The position numbers and the translations under genes are program-made. Positions 36,453-46,701 of a DNA stretch of 64,000 nucleotides are shown here, piece after piece (position 1 is the stretch's first letter; each line of letters begins with the position of its first letter). The notes under the pieces are model-generated. The model was not told the DNA's origin. It did no database searches and saw only the letters and a program-made list of their open reading frames with translations. The DNA comes from Rhizobium sp. CB3090 (GTDB lineage: Bacteria; Pseudomonadota; Alphaproteobacteria; Rhizobiales; Rhizobiaceae), in contig NZ_CP121662.1 of the NCBI RefSeq assembly GCF_029714285.1, positions 806,001 through 870,000 on the forward strand, given 5' to 3'.

Positions 36453-37130
36453 TTAGATCTGGTCGATATCACCGAGTAGTGACATGATTTGAGGCCCGCG
36501 GGCGACGGGTGTTTTGGCGGCGGCAATTGCCTTGCCACCCTCCATGCGCACCTTGCCCTCAGCCAGCAGCCGCAGCGACTGCGGATAGAGCTGGTGCTCG
36601 ATCGTCAGCACGCGGGCGGCAAGCGTTTCGGCCGTATCGTCGGTCAGCACCGGCACGGCAGCCTGGCCGATCGCCGGGCCTTCGTCCATGCCCTCGGTGA
36701 CGAAATGCACGGTGCAGCCGGCGATCCGCTGGCCCGCGTCGATGGCGCGCTGATGCGTGTGCAGGCCGGGGAAAAGCGGCAGCAGCGACGGGTGGATGTT
36801 GATGATCCGGCCTTCATAGCGCTGGATGAAGCGGCCGGAGAGCAGGCGCATATAACCGGCAAGGCAGATGATGTCGGGCGCCAGCGCATCAAGCTGCGCG
36901 AGGATCGCCTCCTCATGCGCATCCTTGCTGTCAAAATCCTTGCGCACGAAGGCAAAGGTGGAGATGCCCTCTGCAGAGGCTTTCGTCAGACCGCCCGCAT
37001 CTGCTTTGTCGGAAATCACGCCGACGATTTCGGCCGGATAATCCGAAGCCGCCGCAGCCTTGACCAGCGCCATCATGTTGGAGCCGCTGCCCGAGATGAA
37101 GACGACGACGCGTTTGCGGCTTGAACTCAT
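36453..37130 (-). CDS. purN: phosphoribosylglycinamide formyltransferase PurN
   Basis: PurN carries out the folate-dependent third step of purine synthesis. The 225-residue product has [16 protein letters not shown] (phosphate-binding loop) and [18 protein letters not shown]. The catalytic segment is [20 protein letters not shown] (Asn and His), with the Asp in [20 protein letters not shown]. The start overlaps the purM stop by four bases, giving the common purMN operon. Confidence 0.97.
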   Translation of the reverse strand: MSSSRKRVVVFISGSGSNMMALVKAAAASDYPAEIVGVISDKADAGGLTKASAEGISTFAFVRKDFDSKDAHEEAILAQLDALAPDIICLAGYMRLLSGRFIQRYEGRIINIHPSLLPLFPGLHTHQRAIDAGQRIAGCTVHFVTEGMDEGPAIGQAAVPVLTDDTAETLAARVLTIEHQLYPQSLRLLAEGKVRMEGGKAIAAAKTPVARGPQIMSLLGDIDQI

Positions 37131-38200
37131 ATTGCCAGCGTACCCTTGTAGACGGTGCCGGCGGCACCTTCGTCGCGAGCGATCATACGGCCCAGCGTGA
37201 CGATGCTTTCACCTTCGGCCTCAAGTGCTGCCCGGACGGCATCGACATTCTCGGCCGCGACGACGGCAATCATGCCGATGCCGCAGTTGAAGGTGCGCAG
37301 CATTTCCTTGGCTTCGACGCCGCCTGTCTTGGCGAGCCAGGAGAAGACCGGCGGCACCTTGACGGCGGCAAGGTCGATCTCGGCGGCAAGATGCTTCGGC
37401 AGTACCCGCGGAATATTCTCCGGGAAGCCGCCGCCGGTGATATGGGCGAGGGCCTTGACGGCACGTGTCTCGCGGATCGCCTTCAAAAGCGGCTTCACAT
37501 AGATGCGCGTCGGCGTCAGCAAGGCTTCGCCGAGCACCTTGCCATCGGCAAAGGGGGCAGGCGCGTCCCAACCAAGGCCGGAGAGGCTGACGATCTTACG
37601 CACCAGCGAAAAGCCATTCGAGTGAACACCGGAGGACGCGAGGCCGAGAATGACGTCGCCCTCGGCAATGTCTCCGGAGGGCAGAAGCTGCCCGCGCTCG
37701 GCCGCGCCCACGGCAAAGCCGGCGAGATCATAATCGCCATCGGAATACATGCCCGGCATTTCCGCCGTCTCGCCGCCGATCAGCGCGCAGCCCGCCTCAC
37801 GGCAGCCAGCCGCAATGCCGCCGACGATGGCAGCACCCTGATCGGGATCGAGCTTGCCGGTCGCAAAATAGTCGAGGAAGAACAGCGGCTCGGCGCCTTG
37901 CACCACGAGATCGTTGACGCACATCGCAACGAGATCGATGCCGACGGTGTCATGATAATTCGCGTCGATGGCGATCTTCAGCTTGGTGCCGACGCCGTCA
38001 TTAGCGGCCACCAGCACCGGGTCGGTGAAGCCCGCGGCCTTCAGGTCGAAGAGGCCGCCGAAGCCGCCGATTTCGCCGTCGGCGCCGGGGCGGCGGGTCG
38101 AGCGAACCGCCGGCTTGATCTTTTCGACAAGCAGATTGCCGGCATCGATATCGACGCCCGCGTCGCTATAGGTCAGACCGTTTTTTCCAGACTGGCTCAT
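37127..38200 (-). CDS. purM: phosphoribosylformylglycinamidine cyclo-ligase PurM
   Basis: PurM closes the imidazole ring of AIR with ATP. The 357-residue product has [20 protein letters not shown] at the start, [19 protein letters not shown], the [14 protein letters not shown] motif and [17 protein letters not shown]. All are family signatures, and the length is normal. The ATG at 38200 follows a GGAGG site and is preferred over a start seven codons upstream. It is divergent from a PerM-family permease, with a 14-base palindrome upstream. Confidence 0.97.
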   Translation of the reverse strand: MSQSGKNGLTYSDAGVDIDAGNLLVEKIKPAVRSTRRPGADGEIGGFGGLFDLKAAGFTDPVLVAANDGVGTKLKIAIDANYHDTVGIDLVAMCVNDLVVQGAEPLFFLDYFATGKLDPDQGAAIVGGIAAGCREAGCALIGGETAEMPGMYSDGDYDLAGFAVGAAERGQLLPSGDIAEGDVILGLASSGVHSNGFSLVRKIVSLSGLGWDAPAPFADGKVLGEALLTPTRIYVKPLLKAIRETRAVKALAHITGGGFPENIPRVLPKHLAAEIDLAAVKVPPVFSWLAKTGGVEAKEMLRTFNCGIGMIAVVAAENVDAVRAALEAEGESIVTLGRMIARDEGAAGTVYKGTLAI

Positions 38201-38222
38201 GCTTTCGCCTCCGGTGGCCATC

Positions 38223-38236
38223 GTTCCAACTGGAAC
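38223..38236. promoter_or_regulatory. palindrome GTTCCAACTGGAAC upstream of purM
   Basis: The sequence is a perfect inverted repeat with 6-base arms and a 2-base spacer, 23 bases before the purM ATG and within the region shared with the divergent permease gene. It could be a repressor site. The binding factor is unknown. Confidence 0.3.
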
Positions 38237-38422
38237 AATTTTAATCGGGTCGCCATTGCATGACAGAAACCTTTATGCAAGGCGCCAGCGCAGGCAAACC
38301 CTCGATTTTCCCCGCTTCACAGCGCTCCAGGGCCGATTTCCGGCCGCAGGCTTGACCATAATTGCGGCGTCATCCTATGTCCTAAGCGAGCGGCAGACAG
38401 GCGGCGAAGAGTGGGGAAGTCG

Positions 38423-39553
38423 ATGGAGCATCAAGTCAGCGGGGCGAGCCTCAAGCGCCAGGTCACTTTCTGGGTGATCGTGCTCATCGTCTTCATTGTC
38501 TTTCTCTATCTCTTCAGCTCGATCCTCTTGCCCTTCATCGCCGGCATGTCCGTCGCCTATTTCCTCGATCCGATCGCCGATCGGCTGGAACGGATCGGTC
38601 TCAGCCGCTTCATGGCAACAGTGGTGATCCTCGTTGCCTTCGTGTTGGTCTTTGCACTGGCATTGACGATCTTCATTCCGATCATCGTCAATCAGTTCAA
38701 TGATTTCATTCAACATATACCGGGCTATGTGCAGCAATTCCAGAATTTCATCGCCCATACGCAGACCACGATGCTGCCGGATTGGATTCGCAATCAGCTC
38801 GGTGCCATCAAGGACAACTTCTCCAGCATACTGTCGGACGGGCTGAGCTTCGTAGCCGGCCTGTTTGCGCAGATATGGAGTTCCGGCAAGGCACTGGTCA
38901 ACATCATTTCGCTGATGATCGTCACTCCGGTTGTCGCCTTTTATATATTGCTCGACTGGGACCGCATGATCGCCAAGGTCGATGCCTGGATACCGCGAGA
39001 TCATGTCTCGACCGTACGCCAGATCGCCCGCGAGGTGGATCAGGCGATCGCCGGCTTCATCCGTGGCCAGGGCTCGCTCTGCATCATCCTGGGGGTCTAT
39101 TACGGCGTCGGCCTGTCGCTGGTCGGTTTGAACTTCGGCCTGTTGATCGGTCTGTTCGCCGGCATGATAAGCTTCATCCCCTATGTCGGTTCACTCGTCG
39201 GCCTTTTCCTGGCGTTGAGTGTCGCCCTGGTGCAGTTCTGGCCGGACTATCTCTGGATCGGCCTGACGCTCGCCGTCTTCTTCACCGGCCAGTTCCTTGA
39301 GGGCAATGTGCTGCAACCGAAGCTGGTCGGCGAAAGCGTCGGCCTGCATCCGGTCTGGCTGATGTTCGCACTTTTTGCCTTCGGTGCGCTCTTCGGTTTC
39401 GTCGGTCTGCTGGTTGCCGTTCCTGCCGCAGCCGCCTGTGGCGTCCTTGTCCGCTTTGCCCTTTCGCGCTACCTTCAGAGCGACCTCTATTATGGACACT
39501 CGGAAGTCGGGAAGACGCGCAAAACCAAGGCCGGCAATCCTGAGAACAAATAG
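38423..39553 (+). CDS. AI-2E/PerM family membrane transporter
   Basis: The 376-residue product has about eight membrane segments and the family pattern ILLPFIAGMSVAYFLDPIAD, VAFYILLDWDRMIAKVDAW and IPYVGSLVGLFLALSVALVQ, followed by GNVLQPKLVGESVGLHPVWL. Members have been linked to autoinducer-2 or other export, but the substrate here is unknown. The ATG at 38423 follows GGGGAAG at good spacing. A GTG four codons upstream is less likely. hdaA starts two bases after the stop, an adjacency common in alphaproteobacteria. Confidence 0.9.
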   Translation: MEHQVSGASLKRQVTFWVIVLIVFIVFLYLFSSILLPFIAGMSVAYFLDPIADRLERIGLSRFMATVVILVAFVLVFALALTIFIPIIVNQFNDFIQHIPGYVQQFQNFIAHTQTTMLPDWIRNQLGAIKDNFSSILSDGLSFVAGLFAQIWSSGKALVNIISLMIVTPVVAFYILLDWDRMIAKVDAWIPRDHVSTVRQIAREVDQAIAGFIRGQGSLCIILGVYYGVGLSLVGLNFGLLIGLFAGMISFIPYVGSLVGLFLALSVALVQFWPDYLWIGLTLAVFFTGQFLEGNVLQPKLVGESVGLHPVWLMFALFAFGALFGFVGLLVAVPAAAACGVLVRFALSRYLQSDLYYGHSEVGKTRKTKAGNPENK

Positions 39554-39554
39554 C

Positions 39555-40268
39555 ATGACCGACGCGAAGAATGCTGATTTGAGGTGGAAGCCCGCCGAAC
39601 AGCTACCCCTGGCTTTTACTCACGATGCCGCGACCGGCCGCGACGACTTGCTGGTCGCCGATCCCCTGAACGCGGCGGTGAAGATCGTCGATTCATGGCC
39701 GCACTGGCCGTCGCCGGTGGTTATCCTCGCCGGGCCGGTCGGCTCAGGAAAGTCGCACCTCGCCAGTATCTGGCGCGAGAGGAGTGGCGCGACCGCCATT
39801 CATCCGAAAGCCGGCTCCGGGGCAGCGGTTGTGGCTGCGAACGGCCCGGTCATCTTCGAGGATGTCGACCGCCTGGGCTTTGACGACACCGAGCTTTTCC
39901 ATGTCATCAACAGCGTCAGGGAAAACGGCACGGGCTTGCTGATGACCAGCAGGCTCTGGCCGATGTCCTGGCCGGTGACGCTGCCTGATCTGCGCTCGCG
40001 GCTGAAGGCGGCGACCGTCGTCGAGATCGGCGAGCCGGACGAGGAATTGTTATCGCAGGTGATCGTAAAGCTCTTCGCCGACCGCCAGCTTTATATCGAT
40101 GACAAGCTTGTTCTCTATATCGTCAATCGCATGGAACGCTCGTTGAATGCCGCCCAGTTGATCGTCGACCGGCTGGACCGCCTCGCGCTCGGTCGCGGTA
40201 CCAGGATCACACGCATTTTGGCCGCTGAAGTCTTGAACGAATTGGGTAATTCCGCCCCGGCCGATTGA
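39555..40268 (+). CDS. hdaA: HdaA, DnaA-related regulator of replication initiation
   Basis: HdaA binds the beta clamp and promotes DnaA-ATP hydrolysis so that initiation occurs once per cycle. The 237-residue product has an N-terminal clamp-binding motif QLPLAF (residues 16-21) and a DnaA-like AAA+ domain with Walker A LAGPVGSGKSHLAS. Walker B is PVIFEDVDRLGFD, and a sensor region lies near LPDLRSRLKAATVVEIGEPD. It has no DNA-binding domain IV, as expected for Hda. The ATG at 39555 follows the permease stop by one base. An upstream extension lies within the permease gene. Confidence 0.93.
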   Translation: MTDAKNADLRWKPAEQLPLAFTHDAATGRDDLLVADPLNAAVKIVDSWPHWPSPVVILAGPVGSGKSHLASIWRERSGATAIHPKAGSGAAVVAANGPVIFEDVDRLGFDDTELFHVINSVRENGTGLLMTSRLWPMSWPVTLPDLRSRLKAATVVEIGEPDEELLSQVIVKLFADRQLYIDDKLVLYIVNRMERSLNAAQLIVDRLDRLALGRGTRITRILAAEVLNELGNSAPAD

Positions 40269-40280
40269 GCGATGGGTGAA

Positions 40281-40298
40281 CTGTCACAGTTCCGTCGT
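40281..40298 (+). promoter_or_regulatory. Pho-box-like sequence before ppk
   Basis: CTGTCAC-AGTT-CCGTCGT matches a PhoB box (CTGTCAT, 4-base spacer, CTGTCAT) at 11 of 14 positions. It lies about 50 bases before the ppk ATG, in the only gap between hdaA and ppk. Confidence 0.4.
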
Positions 40299-40345
40299 CA
40301 AACTGCTATACGTGGCGCAAGGTTATAAGATGAGGCAGGTGGAAC

Positions 40346-42547
40346 ATGGACTCGGCATTAACGGAACATCAGGACGCCAACCAGCAGGTCCCGGAGGCCG
40401 CGCCGCCGATCAACGAGTTGCTGACTAGCCCCGAGCGCTTCATCAATCGCGAATTCTCCTGGCTGCAGTTCAATCGCCGTGTTCTTGAGGAAACGCTGAA
40501 CACGGCGCATCCGCTTCTGGAGCGCATTCGTTTCCTCTCCATTTCCGCCGCCAACCTCGATGAGTTCTTTATGGTGCGCGTGGCCGGCCTCGAAGGTCAG
40601 GTCCGCCAAAAGATCTTAATGCGTACCCCGGACGGCAAGACACCGGCCGAACAGCTCGACGACATCCTGCGCGAAATCGACAATCTGCAGATGGAGCAAC
40701 AGGCGTCGCTAGCCGTGCTGCAGCAGTATCTTGCCAAGGAAGACATTCTGATCGTGCGCCCGCCGGCACTTTCCGAAGTCGACCGGCAATGGCTTGCCAA
40801 CGAATTCGAGCAGTCGATCTTCCCGGTCCTGACCCCGCTTTCCATCGATCCGGCGCATCCGTTCCCGTTCATTCCGAACCTCGGCTTCTCGATCGCGCTG
40901 CAACTGAACAGCATGAACGGCCGCGAGCCGATGACGGCGCTGCTGCGTCTGCCGCCGGCGCTTGACCGCTTCGTCCGTTTGCCGGACGCCAGCAACGTCA
41001 TTCGCTACATTACGCTCGAAGATGTGGTGAACATCTTCATTCACCGGCTATATCCGGGTTACGAGGTGAAGGGTTCGGGTACCTTCCGCATCATCCGAGA
41101 CAGCGATATCGAAGTCGAGGAAGAAGCCGAAGATCTGGTGCGTTTCTTCGAAACGGCGCTGAAGCGCCGCCGCCGTGGCTCGGTGATCCGCATCGAGACC
41201 GACTCGGAAATGCCGCTTGAGCTGCGCCAGTTCGTGGTGGAATCGCTGAACGTGCCGGAAAACCGCATCGCCGTTCTACCCGGCCTGCTGGCCCTCAACA
41301 CGCTGTCCGAAATCGCCAAGGCACCGCGCGACGATCTGCGCTTCGAGCCCTACAATGCCCGATTTCCTGAGCGCGTCCGCGAACATGCCGGCGATTGCTT
41401 TGCCGCGATCCGCGAAAAGGACATGGTGGTCCACCATCCCTACGAATCCTTCGATGTCGTGGTTCAGTTCCTTCTCCAGGCTGCGCGCGATCCTGACGTT
41501 CTGGCGATAAAGCAGACGCTCTATCGCACCTCCAACGACAGCCCGATCGTGCGGGCGCTGATCGACGCTGCCGATATGGGCAAATCGGTTACGGCGCTGG
41601 TCGAGCTCAAGGCTCGTTTTGACGAAGAGGCCAACATCCGCTGGGCGCGCGATCTGGAACGCGCCGGCGTGCAGGTCGTCTTCGGCTTCATCGAGCTGAA
41701 GACCCATGCGAAGATGTCGATGGTCGTGCGCCGCGAAGACGGAAAGCTGCGCACCTATTGCCATCTCGGCACCGGCAACTATCACCCGATCACCGCCAAG
41801 ATCTATACCGACCTGTCCTATTTCACCTGCGACCCGAAGATCGCTCACGACATGGCGAATATCTTCAACTTCATCACAGGTTACGGTGAGCCGGAAGAGG
41901 GCATGAAGATCGCAGTTTCGCCCTATACCCTGCGCCCGCGCATCCTCCAGCACATCGAGGAGGAGATCGAGCACGCAAAGAACGGCCAGCCGGCGGCGAT
42001 CTGGATGAAGATGAATTCGCTGGTGGACCCCGACATCATCGATGCGCTCTATCGCGCGAGCAACGCCGGCGTCGAGATCGATCTCGTCATTCGCGGCATC
42101 TGCTGCCTGCGTCCGCAGGTGCCGGGGCTTTCCGAGAATATCCGCGTCAAGTCCATCGTCGGCCGCTTCCTCGAACACAGCCGCATCTTCTGCTTCGGCA
42201 ATGGCCAGGGCCTGCCGTCGGAGAAGGCGCTGGTCTATATCGGCTCGGCCGACATGATGCCAAGAAACCTTGACCGACGCGTCGAAACTCTCGTTCCGCT
42301 GACCAATAAGACCGTGCATGAGCAAGTGCTTTCGCAGATCATGCTGGGCAATATCATTGACAATCAGCAGAGCTACGAGATATTGCCGGACGGTACTTCG
42401 CGGCGCATGGAGGTGCGCAAGGGTGAAGAGCCATTCAACGCGCAGCAGTATTTCATGACCAATCCCAGCCTGTCGGGCCGCGGTGAAGCTTTGAAATCCA
42501 GTGCGCCGAAACTGATCGCCGGGCTGTTGTCAGGCCGCAAGAAATAA
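40346..42547 (+). CDS. ppk: polyphosphate kinase 1
   Basis: PPK1 polymerises the ATP gamma-phosphate into polyphosphate, reversibly. The 733-residue product has the N-terminal [19 protein letters not shown] and [19 protein letters not shown]. The phospholipase D-like catalytic histidines lie in [19 protein letters not shown] and [20 protein letters not shown], with the C-terminal [20 protein letters not shown]. All are PPK1 signatures. ppx follows by ten bases, so the maker and breaker of polyphosphate share a transcript. Confidence 0.98.
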   Translation: MDSALTEHQDANQQVPEAAPPINELLTSPERFINREFSWLQFNRRVLEETLNTAHPLLERIRFLSISAANLDEFFMVRVAGLEGQVRQKILMRTPDGKTPAEQLDDILREIDNLQMEQQASLAVLQQYLAKEDILIVRPPALSEVDRQWLANEFEQSIFPVLTPLSIDPAHPFPFIPNLGFSIALQLNSMNGREPMTALLRLPPALDRFVRLPDASNVIRYITLEDVVNIFIHRLYPGYEVKGSGTFRIIRDSDIEVEEEAEDLVRFFETALKRRRRGSVIRIETDSEMPLELRQFVVESLNVPENRIAVLPGLLALNTLSEIAKAPRDDLRFEPYNARFPERVREHAGDCFAAIREKDMVVHHPYESFDVVVQFLLQAARDPDVLAIKQTLYRTSNDSPIVRALIDAADMGKSVTALVELKARFDEEANIRWARDLERAGVQVVFGFIELKTHAKMSMVVRREDGKLRTYCHLGTGNYHPITAKIYTDLSYFTCDPKIAHDMANIFNFITGYGEPEEGMKIAVSPYTLRPRILQHIEEEIEHAKNGQPAAIWMKMNSLVDPDIIDALYRASNAGVEIDLVIRGICCLRPQVPGLSENIRVKSIVGRFLEHSRIFCFGNGQGLPSEKALVYIGSADMMPRNLDRRVETLVPLTNKTVHEQVLSQIMLGNIIDNQQSYEILPDGTSRRMEVRKGEEPFNAQQYFMTNPSLSGRGEALKSSAPKLIAGLLSGRKK

Positions 42548-42557
42548 CTGGACCTGC

Positions 42558-44078
42558 ATGGTTGAATCAGAAGCCCAGGGGCGCCTTCCCGGTATAGCCC
42601 CTGTCTCCGTCGTCGATATCGGATCGAACTCGGTTCGTCTTGTCGTCTATGAAGGCCATTCGCGGTCGCCGACCATTCTTTTCAACGAGAAAGTGCTTTG
42701 CGGCCTCGGCAAGGGCATAGCGCTGACCGGAAAGATGGATGAGGAGAGCGTCGCGCGCGCACTCGCAGCCTTGCACCGGTTCAAGGCGCTGTCCGATCAG
42801 GCGCGCGCATCGACCATCTATGTTCTGGCGACGGCCGCCGCCCGCGAGGCAAGCAACGGCCCGGAATTCATCCATCAGGCGGAATCGATCCTGCAGCGCA
42901 AGGTGCGGGTGCTTTCGGGCGAGGAAGAGGCGCGCTTTTCTGCGCTTGGCATCATCAGCGGCTTTTTCAGCCCGGATGGCATTGCCGGCGATCTTGGTGG
43001 CGGTTCGCTCGAACTCATCGACATCAAGGGCAGGGAGATCGGCAAGGGCATCACCCTGCCGCTCGGCGGCCTCAGGCTTTCCGAATATGCCGACGGCTCG
43101 CTCGCGAGAGCGCGCAGCTTTGCCCGCAAGCATGTCAAAACAGCGAAGTTGCTAAGCAAGGGCGAAGGGCGCACCTTTTATGCGGTCGGCGGCACGTGGC
43201 GAAACATCGCCAAGCTGCACATGGAAATGCGTAAATATGCGCTGCATATGATGCAGGGCTATGAAGTGCCGCTGGACGAGATGATGCGTTTCCTCGATCA
43301 GATCAGCGAAGCAAAGGAGTCGAAAGAGCCGGCGTTGCTGGCCATCTCCAAGCATCGCCGATTGCTGCTGCCCTTCGGTGCTGTGGCGATGCGCGAGGTG
43401 CTGGCGGAAATGAAGCCCTCCATCATCTCCTTCTCGGCCCAGGGCGTGCGTGAAGGCTACCTCTATTCGTTGCTGACCGAGGCGGAACGCCATAGCGACC
43501 CGTTGCTTGTCGCCGCCGGCGAACTTGCCATCCTGCGTGCCCGCTCACCGGAGCATGCTCGCGAGCTCGCCGAGTGGACCGGTCGCATGATGCCATTCTT
43601 CGGCGTTACAGAGACGGAGGAGGAGAGCCGCTACCGCCAGGCCGCCTGCCTGCTTGCCGATATCAGTTGGCGTGCCCATCCCGATTATCGTGGCCTGCAG
43701 GCGCTGAACATCATCGCCCACACGTCCTTCGTCGGCATCACCCATGCCGGCCGCGCCTATATCGCGCTCGCTAACTATTATCGTTTCGAGGGCCTTCACG
43801 ACGACGGCGCCACCGAAGCGCTGGCGGCGATCGCCACGCCACTGTTCGTCGAACGTGCCAAACTGTTGGGCGGCCTGCTGCGCGTCGTCTATCTCTTTTC
43901 GGCTTCCATGCCGGGCGTTGTTCGCGCCCTGACATTTCGACGTTCGCCGAGCCCGGACCTGGATCTCGAATTCGTCGTCCCCGCCGAATACCACGATTTC
44001 GCCGGCGAACGACTCGAAGGCCGCTTGCAACAATTGGGCAGGCTGACGAACAGACGACTGGCATTTCGGTTCGAATAA
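42558..44078 (+). CDS. ppx: exopolyphosphatase / guanosine pentaphosphatase
   Basis: The 506-residue product has the ASKHA-fold phosphate loop VVDIGSNSVRLVVYEGH, IYVLATAAAREASNGPEF, and the second loop IAGDLGGGSLELIDIKGR. These are the Ppx/GppA signatures. A helical C-terminal HD-like region, with RAHPDYRGLQALNIIAHTSF, extends it to the length usual for rhizobia. It releases phosphate from polyphosphate ends and may hydrolyse pppGpp. It is the second gene of the ppk-ppx pair. A mosaic repeat begins three bases after the stop. Confidence 0.96.
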   Translation: MVESEAQGRLPGIAPVSVVDIGSNSVRLVVYEGHSRSPTILFNEKVLCGLGKGIALTGKMDEESVARALAALHRFKALSDQARASTIYVLATAAAREASNGPEFIHQAESILQRKVRVLSGEEEARFSALGIISGFFSPDGIAGDLGGGSLELIDIKGREIGKGITLPLGGLRLSEYADGSLARARSFARKHVKTAKLLSKGEGRTFYAVGGTWRNIAKLHMEMRKYALHMMQGYEVPLDEMMRFLDQISEAKESKEPALLAISKHRRLLLPFGAVAMREVLAEMKPSIISFSAQGVREGYLYSLLTEAERHSDPLLVAAGELAILRARSPEHARELAEWTGRMMPFFGVTETEEESRYRQAACLLADISWRAHPDYRGLQALNIIAHTSFVGITHAGRAYIALANYYRFEGLHDDGATEALAAIATPLFVERAKLLGGLLRVVYLFSASMPGVVRALTFRRSPSPDLDLEFVVPAEYHDFAGERLEGRLQQLGRLTNRRLAFRFE

Positions 44079-44081
44079 AAA

Positions 44082-44147
44082 ACCTTCTCCCCCGCAGGGA
44101 GAAGGTCGCGCAGAATGCGCGGGTTGAGGGGGCGTTTCACCGTAAAG
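44082..44147. repeat. mosaic intergenic repeat, copy 4 (inverted)
   Basis: On the minus strand the element reads CTTTACGGTG, then GCCCCCTCAACC, then GCGCATTCTGCGC, then CCTTCTCCCTGCGGGGGAGAAGG. It is the reverse-orientation relative of the copies at 14574 and 25644. It begins three bases after the ppx stop and may also end its transcript, because the terminal hairpin is strong. Confidence 0.8.
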
Positions 44148-44281
44148 ATCGGCCCGCGGCCCTTACCTACCGGGCCATCGCTCTCCCACTCATTCGACCT
44201 TTGGGCATGAAGCAATCCGGCGTCGGCTGCTTTGGATCGGCGCAAGCCTTGCAGTAGGCAGCGGAAGATGACTATTCCGTT

Positions 44282-44316
44282 CCTATTGCCTATTGCCTAT
44301 TGCCTATTGCCTATTG
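44282..44316. repeat. five tandem copies of CCTATTG
   Basis: The heptamer CCTATTG is repeated five times without error. The cyclase stop codon (TAG on the minus strand, 44299-44297) lies inside it, and the repeat encodes the last residues of that protein. Because every seven bases shift the frame, and stops come quickly, changes in copy number should alter only a few terminal residues. Confidence 0.9.
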
Positions 44317-45349
44317 CCTTGAGTGCCGGCCGCCTCGCCATATGCAGCGCAATCACCTCCAGCGTCTGGTCGCGACCGCGAACGGCATGGTCGCCGAGAT
44401 TTTCCCTGGCGATATCGTCGGGAAGTTCGATCCGTCTTGCAAGATCTGCCGAGATCAGCACCTGGCGCTCCAGCGTCTTGCAAAGAGATTCCAGCCTCGC
44501 GGTGGTGTTCACCGTGTCGCCGAAATAGGCGATCTTGTGGTGGTCGATACCGATTTCGGCAGTGACGATGCCGCCGCCGTGCAAGGCAGCCCTCAGACGC
44601 GGCACCCTGCCATAGGATTTCAACCATGTCTCCGCATTCGCCTCGATATCGGCAAGGATGTCGAAAACGCAGCGAATGCAACGGGCATTCTTCACGCCAC
44701 GTTGGAGCGGCCAGGTGATGATGGCGGCGTCGCCGATATAGTCGTCGATCGCCCCCTTGTGTCGCCGCACCGGCTCGGCGAGCGCATTGAACACCGAGCC
44801 CAGGAATTGCTGCGTCCTGAGGTCGCCATGCTCTTCGGCAAAAGCCGTCGAACCGACGAGGTCGATGAAGAGAAATACACGCTCTTCCTGCACCGGATTG
44901 CGATAACGGCCGGTCAACAGGCTGAGAAAAACATCACGGCCGAGCAGCTCCCGCACGCGTCCGACGAAAATGATGATCGCGGTCACCATGACGGCGTAGA
45001 TGTAGACATCCATCTTCAGCAGCATGACGTCGGCCCAGCTATCGGTAATCAGATGCAGGGATTTCATCAGGCCTCCGGCCATCGCAAAGCCGATGGCGAT
45101 CAAGGCGAAATCGACAACCAAGGCCGAGGCGATAAAGGCCGGCGTGGGCAGCCGGTGCATCCAATGATTCAAGCGTGGCAGGATCATGCGGCGTTCGAAG
45201 GCCAGCGCCGGCATGCCGCAGAACAGCGCGTAGATTGCACCAATATATAGCGGCGAAGAGTGGAAAAATATCTTGCCATAGACGACGCCACTTGTGGCGA
45301 CGACGATCGCGGTCACAATCCAGTTAAGCGCCGAAGGGAATCTTCCCAT
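44297..45349 (-). CDS. membrane-anchored class III adenylate/guanylate cyclase
   Basis: The product of about 350 residues has four or five N-terminal membrane segments (about residues 5-140) and a C-terminal cyclase domain. The domain contains RVFLFIDLVGSTAFAEEHGD and GAIDDYIGDAAIITW, which supply the two metal-binding aspartates, and KIAYFGDTVNTTARLESLCK. It would make cyclic AMP or GMP at the inner membrane. The ATG at 45349 (MGRFPSALNWIVTA) is chosen as the start just before the first helix. A TTG 25 codons upstream is possible. The C-terminus runs into a heptamer repeat. Confidence 0.87.
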   Translation of the reverse strand: MGRFPSALNWIVTAIVVATSGVVYGKIFFHSSPLYIGAIYALFCGMPALAFERRMILPRLNHWMHRLPTPAFIASALVVDFALIAIGFAMAGGLMKSLHLITDSWADVMLLKMDVYIYAVMVTAIIIFVGRVRELLGRDVFLSLLTGRYRNPVQEERVFLFIDLVGSTAFAEEHGDLRTQQFLGSVFNALAEPVRRHKGAIDDYIGDAAIITWPLQRGVKNARCIRCVFDILADIEANAETWLKSYGRVPRLRAALHGGGIVTAEIGIDHHKIAYFGDTVNTTARLESLCKTLERQVLISADLARRIELPDDIARENLGDHAVRGRDQTLEVIALHMARRPALKAIGNRQ

Positions 45350-45555
45350 GCTGCCGATCCGCCAAGAGCCGGCGCATGCCCCCCCAACCGGAATTGGCTC
45401 GGGAAAAGACCTGTGCGCCACCAAATATGTTATTGCGCTAAGAGCCCATTCTGTCGGATGTGCGGCGCAATCGCGTTCGCAAACAGCATCTCTATTTTTG
45501 GATGGCGCGCAACCGGCAAATGGTCGGCGTCACCTGCGGCTATCAAGTCGCGGGA

Positions 45556-46701
45556 TCACAGGCTGACCGTCTCGACCCGCTTGCCGACGAAGCGCAATGC
45601 CACCTGGCCCTGGATGAGCTGCAGCGCCGTCTCGCCGAACAGATCGCGTCGCCAGCCGGTGAGGGCGGCCACTTCGGCTTTCTCGCCTTCGGCGGCGATC
45701 TTGTCCAGATCTTCGCTGTTGGCGATGACTTTCGCGGCAACGCCGTGTTTTTCAGCGATCAGTTTCAGGAGAACCTTCAGCAGTTCGGCTGCTGCGGCCG
45801 TGCCCTCCGGCGCCTGCTGATGACGCGGCACATGCGGCATCTCGGCCTTGGGCAATGCCAGGGCCTGGTTGATTGCCTCCAATACGGCCGTGCCGGAGGC
45901 GGATCGTTCCCATCCCTTCGGGATCGTCCGCAGGCGTCCCAGCGCTTCCACGTCCTTTGGCTGCTGCTGGGCGATTTCGTAGATGGCGTCGTCTTTCAGT
46001 ACGCGGGCGCGCGGCACGTTGCGGGCTCGCGCCTCGCGTTCGCGCCATGCGGCGACGTATTTCAACACGGCTAGTTCCTGCGGCTTGCGCAGGCGCATCT
46101 TCAGCCGCTGCCAGGCATCATCCGGATGCAGATCATAGGTTTCGCGCGCTTCGAGGATCGCCATTTCCTCGAGCAGCCAGGAGGCGCGGCCTTCGCGTTC
46201 GAGCTGCTGTTTCAGCGAGAGATAGACGTCGCGCAGGTGGGTGACGTCGGCGAGCGCATAGTCGAGCTGCTTCTCCGACAGCGGCCGGCGGCTCCAGTCG
46301 GTGAAGCGCGAGGACTTGTCGATATGGACGTTCTTGATGCGGCTGACGAGCTGATCGTAGGAGACCGAGTCGCCGAAGCCGCAGACCATGGCGGCCACCT
46401 GCGTATCGAAGATCGGATGCGGGATGAGGTTGCCGCGATTGAAGATGATTTCGATGTCCTGGCGTGCGGCGTGGAACACCTTCATGACAGAGGGATTGGC
46501 CATCAGCTCAAAAAAAGGCTTCAGGTCCAGGCCCTTGGCCAGAGGATCGACGAGTACTTCGGTCGTGGGGCTCGCCATCTGGATCAGGCAAAGCTCCGGC
46601 CAGAATGTCGTCTCGCGCAGGAATTCGGTGTCGATGGTAATGAATTCTGACTTGGCCAGCTCTTGGCAGGCCGCCTCCAATTGGGCGGTAGTTTCGATCA
46701 T
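45556..46701 (-). CDS. rnd: ribonuclease D
   Basis: RNase D trims the 3' ends of tRNA precursors and other small RNAs. The 381-residue product begins MIETTAQLEAACQELAKSEF and has the DEDD exonuclease motifs ITIDTEFLRETTFWPELCLI, KVFHAARQDIEIIFNRG and DYALADVTHLRDVYLSLK. An HRDC domain follows from about residue 210. The ATG at 46701 is preferred over a start 21 codons upstream. In related rhizobia as I recall them, rnd lies next to aspS. Here about 2.5 kb containing a multicopper oxidase gene and a broken DUF559 gene lies between them. Confidence 0.95.
   Translation of the reverse strand: MIETTAQLEAACQELAKSEFITIDTEFLRETTFWPELCLIQMASPTTEVLVDPLAKGLDLKPFFELMANPSVMKVFHAARQDIEIIFNRGNLIPHPIFDTQVAAMVCGFGDSVSYDQLVSRIKNVHIDKSSRFTDWSRRPLSEKQLDYALADVTHLRDVYLSLKQQLEREGRASWLLEEMAILEARETYDLHPDDAWQRLKMRLRKPQELAVLKYVAAWREREARARNVPRARVLKDDAIYEIAQQQPKDVEALGRLRTIPKGWERSASGTAVLEAINQALALPKAEMPHVPRHQQAPEGTAAAAELLKVLLKLIAEKHGVAAKVIANSEDLDKIAAEGEKAEVAALTGWRRDLFGETALQLIQGQVALRFVGKRVETVSL

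Noticed and set aside
44304..44681. Second open frame overlapping the cyclase C-terminus
   Set aside because: It is a frame-shifted shadow of the cyclase domain. It has no cyclase motif in frame and needs no frameshift to explain the gene.
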